Assembly: GCA_949752735.1 (NCBI GenBank)
Contig: OX457047.1
Coordinates: 39,374,863-39,438,862, forward strand
Direction: 5' to 3'
DNA: 64,000 nucleotides
DNA from: Lumbricus terrestris
Lineage: Eukaryota; Annelida; Clitellata; Crassiclitellata; Lumbricidae
Both the position numbers and the translations under genes were made by a program. Below the pieces are notes generated by a model. It was not told the origin of the DNA. It saw only the letters and a list, made by a program, of their open reading frames with translations, and did no database searches. Shown in pieces: positions 29,601-41,659 of this stretch. Position 1 is the stretch's first letter, and every line of letters starts with the position of its first letter.

Positions 29601-31139
29601 CCTACAAATATTATTTTTAATAGTAAACACTGTTTATTGATTACTTTTCTTCTCGTCACCATGATGCTGTAGGTTACAAAATAAACTGATAGCAGATATT
29701 TTGACCGTCGTGATCGTATCATGGCCTAAACTTTCAATGAGGCCGACATTGACGAAAAGGTTGTGCACATCTGCTTGAAAATTCCCAGGGTGTGGCTTTG
29801 ATGCATCTTCACAGAATAAGGCTTGAATTGGCAGGAATCTCTAGCACTGATTTATGGTTCGATATTTTGTGCTTATCCTTTTTGCTGCGTTTTTAGTCTT
29901 CAAATTGGTCAGTGGATGCGGTAGAATTCTCGCTTAATTGTTATTACAATTACTCAATTTACTTACTCACTGTTATTCAACGTCATTAAATATTTCAAAA
30001 TGCTTGGAGATGTATACTCTGTGGTATATTCAAGGGGTAATGATAAGACGTACTTGAAATTTTATTTTGTGGTTGTCTCGTCACTCGTGGATCGGTTAAA
30101 AAGGTGTTGCTAAGTTACTTAAAAAAATAATTCTCATTGACAGGTTAGTTTCGGAATGTGGTATTATAATTAGCTATTTTTTGCATTGTGCTATTTGTTA
30201 CTGTGATCATGTTTAATCGTCATGAACCGCACCCGCGTAGTGTAGTGTCTTATTAATCTTATTTAAAAGAACTGCTGACCTATAAAACTTCATTATTATA
30301 ATTAATCGCGTGATTTAAACTTTGCGAAGTTGAAGTCGTTAATTTCCGGCTAAACATTATGCCTACCCTGGACTGCAAGAGAATAGAGTGATGCTACCTC
30401 CGCACTGCGGTTCTCAAATAAGCACGGCGGCCTCTTATTGCGGGTGCGGCCCGAATCACCTAAACTCGAATCCTCGAAACAAATTTCGGCCAGATCCCCA
30501 GATCGATATTTACAGAACCTAATGATTTGTAGACACTAAACTGTGCTATCATCATCGTTTAATAGGCCCATTATGCCATATAATCAACTAAACTGAACTC
30601 AATAGTTTTCGGGTATTTGGCTACTTTAAATCATAACACTGTTTACTGACTTACACGTGCATTTTTAGCGTTTTCGGGTTTCTGGGAGGTGGGGTGATCC
30701 CTATTATTGCTGCTATTGTCATCATCATTATTTGTCATGGCTCAAAAACGACGCCATATAATTATCCAATGGTCGCGAAGGGGAAAACAGTGCAAATTTT
30801 CGTACTCCACTTTCTAAGCCTAGGTTTCACATCTGGTTGATAAGATAGCGTTTTCTAATTGCCTTTTGCAGTTCGATTTCAGTGTTCATGTTCACGCAAA
30901 TGTAAGACTCGTCACACCAAGCTTTGATACATGTATACTGTATAGTCTGTGATTTGTCTTTGGGTTAACTCGTCTTTGACAGACGAAGACCCAAAGTAAA
31001 GTCCTTCATGAATTGTAGACCCAATGGCCACTATACTTTTTTCGAATGGTGATTCTTTGTCAGATTGGTTACTTTTGAGTAAAAATAAAGTTGTCTCTGT
31101 TTTTCATCTCTAAGTGGGTTTCTTGAAAGGGCGCTATAT
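29600..31139. other. AT-rich unique spacer, no gene seen
   Basis: No frame over about 70 codons, no recognised repeat or splice pattern. Confidence 0.55.
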
Positions 31140-31690
31140 AAATTATTGAAATGAATGAAGCTTGAAAGAGGCTTAGTATTAACAAAGAGTCTTGACAGAG
31201 GCCCAGTGCCAATGTCCTAGTGAAAATTGCTTGCCAAGAGGTATGTGAGAGCAAAACCTTAAAGTATCCTGTCCAAATCATCCGTGAATCTTTTTGAAAA
31301 TGTCACTTAATCTTTTTGACCAGACAAACACATTCAAGTGCTGGTCGGCCGATCTTTCCAACGATAAACTCGAATGTGCTGAATAGTATTCACTCACGAG
31401 TAGCAGGGCAGCAAACATAATCGAAAATTTCATGACTTGATAATCATCAGTTGCACAACTGCTAGATCTATATGTTAAACCTGTACAAGTTAACATGGCA
31501 TGCTGAGTCATGATACAGATGGTACTCCTAATCATTACACAGATGGTACTCCTAATCATTACACAGATGGCACTTTTAATCTTCTTTGCTGTCCTTGAGA
31601 AATTGAGTTTTGCCGCAAATCGACTTTGCTTTCTGTCTTAATGGTTTAAATTCACTAGAATTTGAAATCGATTAAAGTGCGCCCCGATTT
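31140..31690. repeat. Duplicated 5' flank of the FSP1-like genes (copy C)
   Basis: It contains AACAAAGAGTCTTGACAGAG, a GAGAGCAAAACCTTA block, and a CTTTGCTGTCCTTGAGAAAT block also found upstream of genes A and B. It is more diverged than A is from B, and ends about 350 bp before the EXOSC5 start codon. Confidence 0.6.
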
Positions 31691-32043
31691 GAAAATACTA
31701 AGGCTGTGCATTTTAATGATTATTTGGCTTCGTCGATTAACTTTTCATTAATTTTTGTACTTATTTCATGACGTGAAGATGTCATTTCCGGAATAAACTT
31801 CGTGAACAATGATGATGTGAAGCTTTTGAGTCGATAATTAAGTGAATAGTTTTGCATTGAGGTGTTTTTTCACACTTACATAGCATCGACCAAATTAATC
31901 CAACTTAATCGATTAATCATGATTAAATTATTTTAGATTAATCGGCTAAAATTATTTAATCATTACCATCTCTACATAATGCGCATTTTGTGCCTTGTTG
32001 GTGTTAAGTTAAAACAGACGATTTGTTTTGCAGTTAATGGACG

Positions 32044-32694
32044 ATGACCGATTCGATTCATCTGCAGCTTGGGATCATCCGACAGCCGGATGGTTCGTCT
32101 CTCTTCAGCCAGCGCAACACAACCGTCATGGTCGGAATTTACGGTCCGGCGGAAGTCAGGCTGGCCCGAGAACTAGCGGACAGAGCCACGGTTGAGGTCA
32201 CATACAAGCCAAAAATAAAACAGGGCGGCTGTAGAGAAAGATTTCTCGAGAAGATTGTGCTGAGCGCGTTTGACGGCGTCATTGTGAGTGAGCTTCACCC
32301 GAGAACTGCGATCAACATCGTCATACAGGAGATTCAGGACAGCGGGTCAATCCTCGCGTGCTGCATTAATGCCGTCTGCAGTTCGCTTCTCGATGCCTGT
32401 GTTCCGATGCGGGCGACGGTTGCCGCGGTTACGTGTGCCGTCGATTCCCAACGACAGATTATTGTGAGTCCGGGTAAAACCGAGGAAGAGAATGCGGTTG
32501 CTACGGTGACGGTTGCGTTTGAGAGCACGGAGGGTTCGATCGTTGCTTTGTCGAGTTCGGGAGTCGTGACCCAGTCGCAGCTTGAGGATTGCATTGCTGC
32601 GTGCAGGCATGCCGCGATCTCCGTATTCGAACTGTACAGAGACAAAACGAAGGAAATGCATTTGAGAGACGGTGGAACGAAGTCGTCGTCGTGA
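32044..32694 (+). CDS. EXOSC5: Exosome complex component RRP46/EXOSC5 (intronless)
   Basis: The product is a 216-residue RNase PH-fold protein of usual family length (human about 235). EXOSC5 is one of six RNase PH-like subunits forming the ring of the nuclear and cytoplasmic RNA exosome; in animals the ring is structural and catalysis comes from associated nucleases. The call rests on colinear blocks: IIRQPDGSSLFSQRNTTV near the N-terminus, the VGIYGPAEV strand, LHPRTAINIVIQ, GSILACCINAVCSSLLDA and VPMRATVAAVTCAVD, and a C-terminal helix ending ELYRDKTKE. It is one uninterrupted ORF, whereas vertebrate EXOSC5 has several introns. The chosen ATG gives the expected N-terminus; an ATG at 32,037 is in another frame. 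Codons are more GC-rich than the AT-rich flanks. Confidence 0.9.
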   Translation: MTDSIHLQLGIIRQPDGSSLFSQRNTTVMVGIYGPAEVRLARELADRATVEVTYKPKIKQGGCRERFLEKIVLSAFDGVIVSELHPRTAINIVIQEIQDSGSILACCINAVCSSLLDACVPMRATVAAVTCAVDSQRQIIVSPGKTEEENAVATVTVAFESTEGSIVALSSSGVVTQSQLEDCIAACRHAAISVFELYRDKTKEMHLRDGGTKSSS

Positions 32695-32958
32695 GACATT
32701 TGTTTTGAAGTACGGCTGTTCTGATGTTGGTGGTTCTTTGTATCCACGACTTCTAGCGAAGCAGTAGTTTCGCCCAGTGTTTTTCGGTGGAACAAGTTTG
32801 ATTTTTTTCTTGACCTTGTGTTCAGTTTTCAATTTTAGCCAATCTGACTAACAAGTTTTCATTACAAGCGGTTTTGGATGTGCTGTGTAATTAATGAGTA
32901 CTTTTGTATATGACCATTTATGCAACGCCAGTAAGAACATTCAACAGGCTTGAACATC

Positions 32959-32990
32959 AATAAATACTTAAGAGAATTGTAAAAAAAAAA
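32959..32990 (+). terminator. Polyadenylation signal and A10 tract after EXOSC5
   Basis: AATAAA at 32,959-32,964 is followed 16 bases later by ten consecutive A (32,981-32,990), 265 bp behind the stop codon. The signal fits 3' end formation. A genomic A tract at the expected cleavage position also fits a retroposed mRNA tail. Confidence 0.6.
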
Positions 32991-33768
32991 TCCTGAGGGG
33001 TCAGACATTGATTTATGTGGAGCTGGGTCATGCAATGAAGACTTTAGTATGAAGTCATAAGAAAGACTAGTGGGCTGAACTCAACCCCGGTTATTTTCAC
33101 TGTGAAAAAACTGCCTTCTGTGCATCAATTTCCCAGGAAGCAAAAATATACACTTTCTATGCAAAAGAGCGGTAAACTATTTTAAACTACAAGTGGGCTA
33201 CTCAAATCAGGTCACTGAGCAGCCTCCAGACCGTTTGGGCAAGCACTGAAAAGGCTCGATTCTGAATAGTTGCGGCTCATACAGATGGAACCTGCAGCAT
33301 CCCCATCTGTTCAAAGCGGAGGGGCGGTGGGCTTGGACAACGGGAGAGCAACAAAAGCTCTCGCTATAAAACTATCGAACAAGATCTGCTATCCTCTACA
33401 TTCGAAGCGCTGCCCGGGTATACACGAAACTTTTATTTTCAGCATTCTTTATGGCATGTCTCAAGATACACACGTGGGACTGGGATGCTTCCATGTGACA
33501 AGTCTCAGGTTGCATGTGTAGGATGTTTCCTTGTGGCAAGTCTCACTGTGCCCGGATTGTATGTAGGATGCTTCCTAATTGGCAAGTCTCGAGATGTGCA
33601 TGTAAGGTAGGCCCTACTTCCTCATGGCAAAATGTTTCAGGATGCACATGTGTGGTGTTCCTTTAGGTAATTTTCAAGATGCTTCTTGAAGAAACTTCTT
33701 CTTCCGACTCGGTCCCAACAGCTACAGTTTAAAAAGCGACAAATTTTTCACGAAACGATTGAGACGCT

Positions 33769-34049
33769 CAAGACCGTAGCCAGGATTTGATTTTGGGGGC
33801 GTTTCACTCACCAATTTCCCTTCCTAAAAAACTAATGACTTTTTTAGTCATCCGGCCGAAATCTTCCAAAAAAGTCAACAATTTCCCTTCCCCAAAAAAC
33901 TTGTGACTTTTTTAGTCATCCGGCGTATTTGGGGGTGTGTGTTTTCATGGTTTTTACATCAGTTACTGGTAAATGCATTATATTATTTTTCACATTTTCC
34001 ATTTCGGGGGGTTTCAAACACCCAAAACGCCCCCCTAGCTACGGCCTTG
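33769..34049. mobile_element. hAT-like element, family 3 (281 bp)
   Basis: Ends CAAGACCGTAGCCAGG and CCTAGCTACGGCCTTG; flanks GAGACGCT and AAGACGCT match at seven of eight. T-rich hairpins lie at about 33,833-33,855 and 33,899-33,922. Confidence 0.85.
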
Positions 34050-34391
34050 AAGACGCTATCATTTACATTTACATCACAGACTCAGTATAGGCTAACTTGC
34101 TTCTCCGTACTCATTTTGTTTCAGTAGGTGGCGCTGTCACTTGCATACGCTTCATCTCATTTCGGTAGGTGGACCTCCAGTAGCCCGACTGGATGAGAAC
34201 ATGGCCACTGTGGATTGATGAAAATTGACGAAATTGATAAATATTGTTGCGCTTGCAAGGACTGACTACGCCCCTACTCACTAGCCGCAAGACTATTATT
34301 TAACAACCGGCTTTGAGTCACCATACGATTGCTAGCCTATAGGCTATACATTATTTAACGTTTGAATATTCAATATAGCCTACATGTGTTG

Positions 34392-34586
34392 CAGGGCTTT
34401 TTTAACGTGCAGTTGTAGACACAATGTGCAGTTCTAAATGGATATATGCAGTTGTAGAAGTGCTTCTGTGCAGTTAAAATTAGTTTTAAAAGGCCATTTT
34501 CCTCCGATTGGGAGTAATTTACCATGGAGGATGGGAAAGGAAAGAAGGGGTTCTGCAGTTCTAAAAATGCGTTAAAAACAGCCCTG
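34392..34586. mobile_element. hAT-like element, family 1 (195 bp)
   Basis: Ends CAGGGCTTTTTTAACG and CGTTAAAAACAGCCCTG, with perfect duplications ATGTGTTG. Confidence 0.9.
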
Positions 34587-34640
34587 ATGTGTTGCGCAAT
34601 TCGACTAGGAGTCTAGGCCTACATGAAGCAATAATTAGCC

Positions 34641-34918
34641 CAGTGGCGGCGCCAGGATTTCAGTTTCGGGGGGCTGAAGCCTCGCAACGAAAATTTCACA
34701 TTTTCATCCGTCAAAATTTCTGACGACTTCTTTTTTTTTAGTCGCGAACCGAAATCCCATGAAAATGTTCCATTTTCGCCGCCAAAATTTCTGACGACTT
34801 TTTTTGTCGTCAGCCGAAAATCGTGGATATTTCAATGTAAAAAATTCGGATGGCCCTTTTTTAGGGGGGCTGAGTCTCTTGTAGGGGGAGCTTATAGCCC
34901 CCCCTAGCGCCGCCACTA
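34641..34918. mobile_element. hAT-like element, family 2 (278 bp)
   Basis: Ends CAGTGGCGGCGCCAGG and CCTAGCGCCGCCACTA, with perfect duplications AATTAGCC (34,633-34,640; 34,919-34,926). T-rich hairpins lie near 34,720 and 34,791. Confidence 0.9.
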
Positions 34919-35038
34919 AATTAGCCTATCTCAAAGGTCTAGTTGTTTAACAGTAGGCCTACGCGAAACCACAGTCTATCATTTTTATCGTTGACAGCAT
35001 CGAACGAAAATTATGTAGGCCTACGCTTTTCAGTTGCA

Positions 35039-35309
35039 CAAGGCCGTAGCCAGGATTTGATGGGGGGAGGGGGGGGTGGTGTTTCCTCAGTTTACCGTCC
35101 GGAAAACTGATGATTTTTTAGTCATCCGGCCGAAATCTTTAAAAACAATGTCACCAAATCATTCTATTTTTTTTAATTTTTCATTTCGGGTTTTCATGGT
35201 TTTATTTCTTGGTTTTACATCTTGTGCTAGTAAATGCATTATTTTTTGCATTTTCCATTGGGGAGGAGGGTTGTTCAAACACCCAAAACACCCCCTAGCT
35301 ACGGCGTTG
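35039..35309. mobile_element. hAT-like element, family 3 (271 bp)
   Basis: Ends CAAGGCCGTAGCCAGG and CCTAGCTACGGCGTTG; flanks CAGTTGCA and CAGTTGTG match at six of eight. One T-rich hairpin lies at about 35,106-35,128. Confidence 0.8.
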
Positions 35310-35683
35310 CAGTTGTGATATGCAGCCATGCTTAGATTTCCCAGAATGAAAGCTGATTTTAAAGTACTGGTCTCGTATGATGAGGTGTGCATGCAGCTCC
35401 TTCCGTTACCAATTATCCCCACGGGGTTTCATCACCATGTTAGACCTTCTCGTGATTTATTCCATCATCTCGAAGCGCCTCAAGATCTTCCCCCTCTGCG
35501 AATTGACGGATAAGTTTTTTACGTAGGATTGTCCAAGTAATGTCTTAATTGTCTTCGGAACTCGTTTTTCCGGTGGTTTCTTGCAGCAGCTGCTTCGATC
35601 CAATCCTGACCTGAGGACATTCTAGTTGCGTCACCTAGAATTGCCCTCAGCGTCGAAATAATATGTACATATATATACTCTGC

Positions 35684-35684
<1 letters not shown>

Positions 35685-35742
<58 letters not shown>

Positions 35743-35868
35743 TTTGCGGTATGTATATGCATATGAGTATATATATATAATTATATATATATATACTCTG
35801 CGGTCGAATAAACTCGTTAAATGATCGCCGGTAATGAGCGACGAAATTGTCGAGATCCAAATGATCAA

Positions 35869-35918
<50 letters not shown>

Positions 35919-35947
35919 CTATATATATATATATATTATATGCATCC

Positions 35948-35997
<50 letters not shown>

Positions 35998-35998
35998 G
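35685..35998. repeat. (AT)n tracts with inverted flanks
   Basis: AT runs (35,687-35,740; 35,769-35,795; 35,868-35,912; 35,950-35,996) are separated by short unique pieces such as ACTCTGCGGT, which repeats three times. Confidence 0.92.
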
Positions 35999-36204
35999 GT
36001 AGTCTATCAAGCTGCTGACGCTCATTAACGAACCGTTTCAGCGTTGCAGAATAAGTAGCGAGTGACTTGATTCTAAATAACGTCGTCGTCGTATAACGAG
36101 GTCTGTGCTAGAATGTACGACGACGACGATGCCGCTGATGCAGTATCTTGTCGACAGAGGCGCTCTTCAGAAATCCGATTTAATGTCGCTGATGGTTGTT
36201 TACA

Positions 36205-37345
36205 AGTAACCCAAGGAATCTTGTTATTGTAGGTCCTTGATATATCGTCGGTTCCTTGGAAAGTGGAAACTCCTGGATTGGAACCCAGCATTTCTTATGG
36301 CTACTGCAGCCTACGCTTCTGGTTGAGTCCAAGGACTCTGTATTTACAGGACCGGTTCCTTCCGCCTTGTAAAAAAATTTGGACGATAATCGGAGTTCCG
36401 GAAATTTTCACATCTTGTTTACATAATAAAGGAATTCAAATATTAGAAGGTAGATTGACGAATGATTATGTTTGCAAAATAAAAAAATTGCATTTGAAAA
36501 TAACATGATCCTTAGCGATAGAAATGGAATTTTTAATTGGGACGACATCTATCGCTGAGAGTGAAATGGATGATCACAAAATATTCACAAGTAACCAGTT
36601 CTGTAATACAGAGTCCAAGAAGATGACCTTCCTTCTAACAACGGAAGTCAACCTATAATCACGTCTTATGAGTGTAGCCCAAGCACTCTCTATTATATAG
36701 AGCTGGCTACTTGGGAAAATTTTGTGTACGCCTTTTCACTTTCGACTATAGATGTCGTCAGGGGCGGACCCAGGGAGAAAATCCAGCCATTTAGAAAATT
36801 CTTTATTTTTTTATAGTCAGTTATTTTGGCGGATGAAATGGTAGGCCTATAATTTTCTTGGGGATTCGAGAAAATTTACGACAAAAAGGTCATAAGATTT
36901 TTCTGCGACCAAGAAGAAATTTGATTTTTTCCCGTGTCACAAGACCGAAAAATTTAGCCTCCCCTCGAAAATTTATGTATCCGCCTCTGGATGTCGCCCC
37001 CACTTAAAATTAAATTTAAGCTACTAGCCTATAAAGATTGTGTTTTGAATCTCCAGCTGCAATTGTATTAGGCTGCTTTTCGAGGATAATTTTTCGTCAA
37101 TCTATCTTCATGAATGTGATTAAACGAATGTATCTTCCTAAATGTAATTAATTGAATGCTTTTCTTATGCAAAAAAGAGGTGAAATGTTCCGGAATCCGT
37201 CCAAAAACTATGACCACGTCCTAATGTATTGAGTTTCCTGTCCTGCGTATAAACGCCAATGACCAGTAACCAAAGGAATCTTGTTACTGTATGTCCTTGA
37301 CAATTGTCTGGTGCTTGGAAACTTCCGGAATGGAACCCCCATAAT
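36205..37345. repeat. Pair of ~100-bp related segments (36,205-36,305 and 37,260-37,345)
   Basis: GTAACCCAAGGAATCTTGTT and GTAACCAAAGGAATCTTGTT begin two related stretches that continue through TCCTTGA and a TTGGAAA...GGAACCC segment. Similar AGAAGTCAACC pieces follow each (36,640; 37,400). Origin unknown; no coding frame is shared. Confidence 0.55.
36759..36989. mobile_element. hAT-like element, family 6 relative (231 bp)
   Basis: Ends CAGGGGCGGACCCAGG and ATGTATCCGCCTCTG; flanks GATGTCGT and GATGTCGC match at seven of eight bases. Confidence 0.8.
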
Positions 37346-37849
37346 TTTTCTACGCTCCTGGTTGCGTCCAGGGAGGAGTCCAACAGTCCAAGACTCCATC
37401 CTTCCAACAGCAGAAGTCAACCAATATTCCCGTCTTACGCAATAATAGCCTGTATACAGTGTCTAGTCTACTGCAGCAAGCCTCGTCATTATGCTGCGCA
37501 ACGCTGACGGGGTGCGCAGTAGTACAAGCAGTCTCAATTCTCCCATATTGATTTTCTTCCACCGCAGCCTTGTTAGGAGCCGAATGTCCGTCCCTAAGCG
37601 CCGGTGCACGTGGCCCAACTGCCGCCCGCGGTGCTGCCCGTCTCCTCTGCTGTAACACGGTGGCCGCGATTGGTGTTGGAGTTGGTCGATGTCAGGTGAC
37701 GAGAAGCGGTCCGCATTCAGTCGACCTACAACACACGTTGTTCGTTGCAATGGTCTGATTGGCAAATAATAAGTCGCCGATGTATTTAGCCGTCATCTCA
37801 GCGCTCCAATTAGGCTATCTGTCGACAATCCGATTTAATGCGAACCGCG

Positions 37850-38380
37850 ATTCAATACACTCCCTTCATATTAACCAGTTCAATCCCACTTATTAAAACC
37901 AGTTCAATCCCACTTATTAAAACCAGTTCAATCCCACTTATTAAGACCAGTTCAATCCACACCATTCTAACCTAATTCGATCCGCTTCAATCTAAACCAC
38001 TTCAATCAATTCTATTAAAAACCAGTTCAATCCACTCCCGTGTATAAACCAGTTCAATCTCACTCATCAAAACCAGATCAATCCACTCCGATCTAAGCCA
38101 GCTTCGTCCACTTAAATCTAGACTAATCCAATCCTATATTAATTAGTTCAATCCCTCCTAGTCAAAACCAGTTCAATCCACTCAATCCTAGTCTAATTCA
38201 ATCAATTCTAACCAAAACCAGTTCAATACACTCAATCATAAACTAATTCAATAAATTCTAATCAAAACTAGTTCAATACACTCAATCCTAAACTAATTCA
38301 ATAAATTCTAACCAAAACCAGTTCAATACACTCCCATTTACACCAGTTCAATCCATTCCCATCTCGACCAGTTCAAATTG
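37850..38380. repeat. Degenerate minisatellite, CAGTTCAATCC units
   Basis: Units of roughly 20-35 bases built on AACCAGTTCAATCCACT repeat more than fifteen times with variable spacers (ATTAAAACCAG, CTAATTCAAT). No coding frame survives. Confidence 0.85.
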
Positions 38381-39966
38381 ATCCCCTATGAGCAGCATCT
38401 GACTGGATAAGCTCCCTAACCCCAATGGGCTATTTTGAAGTAATCAGTGCCATTGTGTTTTCTGAAAACAGTTAGAGGTAGTCTTTCGAGTTTTTTTTTA
38501 CTGAACTTAAAGGCTAAACAATAAAACTAAATGTACGTCAATTTCACCTCGCTTGTCCACCTATGTTGACCTATCGTAGCACAACATTTTGTTTCTCATG
38601 TAATTATAGCCTATACTGAATACCTCAACTTGATGCGGTGAATAATAATTCTAGCTGCCATTCATTTGATGCGACTATCCACTTTTATGTCTTCACTCTT
38701 CAGCAGCAGCATCGTCATTATTATAGCGCCGTTTAATTTAGAATTAGATTACACTTGAGTTTACGCACTGTTTACGACTGTATACAATACAATAGGATTG
38801 CAGTTCATAATGAATTTCGATCAGGTTCTTACAGGCCTATAGACACACATGTGCATGTGTGTATATAGATTGTCTCTAGTTATAAATGCTACAAGCTGTT
38901 ACTGCGACCATTAACTTTCGACCGAGCTAACGGACACTTCGCGTGTGGTAATACTTCAGCTTATCCCTCTGTGATTTGTCGTCTCCGCCTCAGCAGCTCC
39001 TTAAAGGCATAATGAACGAGTCGTGCGCATTGAGCTGCAAGGCATGTACATCATGGTAGTCTATGCTCCTGCGGCACCCTCATTGCGTACATCATTGTAC
39101 ACCATTGTACACCATTGTACACCATATCCAGCTCATCGCTGCCCACCAGATGGGTTATTAAATCTAACGCCGGTCAGTCGTGCATTACGGCGTTTTATGG
39201 TCGCCTGCCGCGACCTATCAACGCGCCGGATACCGTGCAAGATTTGGCGAGATAAATCACGGTAGCTGTGTATCGGTCGTCGTCACACGATCAGCTAACG
39301 AATACAGAGAGAAGACTTCATGCTATATATGTATAGGGTTTGCCTTGCTTCTTGTGAGTTCTGTATATAGTCGACGAGCCGGCGATTCAACACAAAACAA
39401 TACAATTGCAATTTTGTATTGTTCTTTTTACAAAGCTCAAAGTGCCAATGTCTTGACGGCGCAAATGCATTTATATTGCAAAGCAATTGCCTCAGTGAAG
39501 GACATGCTCTAGATCCAGGGTCGGAGTAACCAGTGTGTCATGTTTACCATGCATGGTGGCGCCCCCTTGTTGTCAGTTGCGCAAAGTTAGATCAATTGCT
39601 TATTGGTTTTCATGAAGGTGAACAATTGTTGGCCAGCCATCGTAATCGTAAATTCGGGGTTTCTAAAGCGCCCACGAAAGCTAAGTCGCTGGAACCAAAG
39701 CGGATTAACAGACCTTGGGGTCAAGATAATGATGATCGATGGTGGTATTACTTGCTTTGTGCTATTAGATTAATTAACATGGTTTGCACTGATAAGTGCC
39801 ACTCCAGTCGACCTATGATTCGTATAATTAGGTGGCCTTGTTCATCATCATCATCATTCATCGCCTACTCCACCAATGGGAGCGTTGCACAATGAGTTGA
39901 CCAAATTTCTCCATCGTGTTCGATCCTCAGCCACAGTAATGGCCATGTTCAAATCCATACCCAGCC
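38381..39966. other. Unique spacer, no supported gene
   Basis: It contains a short ATTGTACACC triplication near 39,095-39,125 and a more GC-rich patch at 39,140-39,300 whose 80-codon frame resembles nothing I know. A copy of the ATCGTAATCGTAA repeat lies at 39,636-39,695. Confidence 0.5.
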
Positions 39967-40042
39967 CAGTTAAGTCTTCATTTATCATCCCCTTGTTAGG
40001 GGAACAGTTAAGTCTTCATTTATCATCCCCTTGTTAGGGGAA
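39967..40042. repeat. Exact 2 x 38-bp tandem duplication
   Basis: The unit starts CAGTTAAGTCTTCATTTATC and ends in the hairpin CCCCTTGTTAGGGG. Both copies are identical. Confidence 0.9.
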
Positions 40043-40554
40043 CAATTATTAATTCCTTTGGGTATTTTATTTTTGTCACTGCTTGCATAATAAAATATTA
40101 TGTCGAGTAAACTGTTTCACTCAAATATTGATGAACAAGAAAGGGTAGGTCGTCCATTTTGATACCTTAGTTCAAGGAGTGACATCAACAACAGTGGCTA
40201 AATCTCCATCTACACAAGACACCGAAGCTCCAAACAACACCGCTAAAAGGCTTCTCCCGGCCAGTAAACATTTACACCAGCTGTTACACAGTAGGAACCA
40301 ATCACCTCTGTGCACCATGGTGTAAGAAGGCTGTGTACCAATCCGCCAATGCCGATTGGCGGTCGGTTCATATACTGAGCGGCCAGCAACAGCGCCCCTA
40401 TCGAGAAAAGAAGGTGCAGTATTTACGTCATCTCTGCAACTCGATGAATGGTGCATTCCTCGTGTTAGTGTTCGTTAAGATTGGTCTTGTAACATTGCTG
40501 CAATGAAGTACTAAGGGAACAAGGAAGTTCTTACGCATATATGTGTGCACGTAT

Positions 40555-40904
40555 GTGTGTATGCATGTATGTACTATGTATGTGCTATGTATGTATGTAT
40601 GTATGTATGTATGTATGTATGTATGTATGTATGTATGTATGTATGTATGTATGTATGTATGTATGTATGTATGTATGTATGTATGTAGGCTATGTATGTA
40701 TGTATGTATGTATGTATGTATGTATGTATGTATGTATGCATGCATGTATGTATGTATGTATGTATGTATGTATGTATGTATGTATGCATGTATGCATGTA
40801 CATATGTATGTATGTATGTATGTATGCATGTACGTATGTATGTATGTATGTATGTATGTATGTATGTATGTATGTATGTATGTACATGTATGTATGTATG
40901 TATG

Positions 40905-40935
<31 letters not shown>

Positions 40936-40960
40936 CTATGTATGTATGTATGTATGTATG

Positions 40961-40990
<30 letters not shown>
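40555..40990. repeat. (ATGT)n microsatellite, ~435 bp
   Basis: A tetranucleotide array with a few interruptions (GCATGCATG, GTACATATG). It is open in several frames because the unit lacks stops; not a gene. Confidence 0.97.
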
Positions 40991-40991
<1 letters not shown>

Positions 40992-41659
40992 GCAGATTTA
41001 GACTGCGTAAGACACTTTTACAGAGTCTGCATAGAGATCCTCTTAACGCTTCTGAAAGACACCATTGAGCCGACGACGTCTAAGCAGCCGCCATTAAAGC
41101 TATAGCCGCAGTAATTGCTCGGAATTGCAAGCGTATAACCGCACTTATAAGAGAAAGACTCGCTGGAACAACACCGCTGCTGCCTCATTAAAAACGTTAT
41201 ACGATCACACAAGGACCCAGACGGGTTTTAGGCGCCGCAAAGCATCTTCCGTTTCGGTTAAGCGTCTTCACGCCGTTTCATATCCATGGCCGCCTGCAGA
41301 TATCCTTGCATTATGGGGCAAAACACGGTGGGCACAGTTCTAGCAAGAGCTTGAGAAATACTATGCAGAAAAATTAAGAACACACATTGTATTCTTCAGA
41401 ATAATAATTATAGGTCTCAAACAATGAATTACTTCTCAGTTTTGCATTGTGCATCACGAATGCTTTAGCGCGAAGAAATTTGCTAAGATTCAAGAAATTA
41501 TAAATAATTATTTAAGAAATCAACTTTCAAGTTTCCAAGAGGAGTAACCCGGGTGAGTACCCTTCTTGCACCTATGTGCTGGTGCCCACGATGTCGTTTG
41601 CAAGATTCATTGGACTGTTACGGTGCCGTCCAAAGGCATTGGCATACGCCGCATGGGGT

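Noticed and set aside
32334..32832. Two minus-strand frames of 153 and 161 codons
   Set aside because: Both are antisense shadows of EXOSC5, which has clear homology on the plus strand.
40541..41068. Long Cys-Met-Tyr-Val frames
   Set aside because: These are translations of the (ATGT)n microsatellite, open because the unit contains no stop in most frames.
41125..41343. Plus frame of 72 codons with mixed composition
   Set aside because: It looked mildly coding but has no splice partner, no recognisable family and no strong codon bias.
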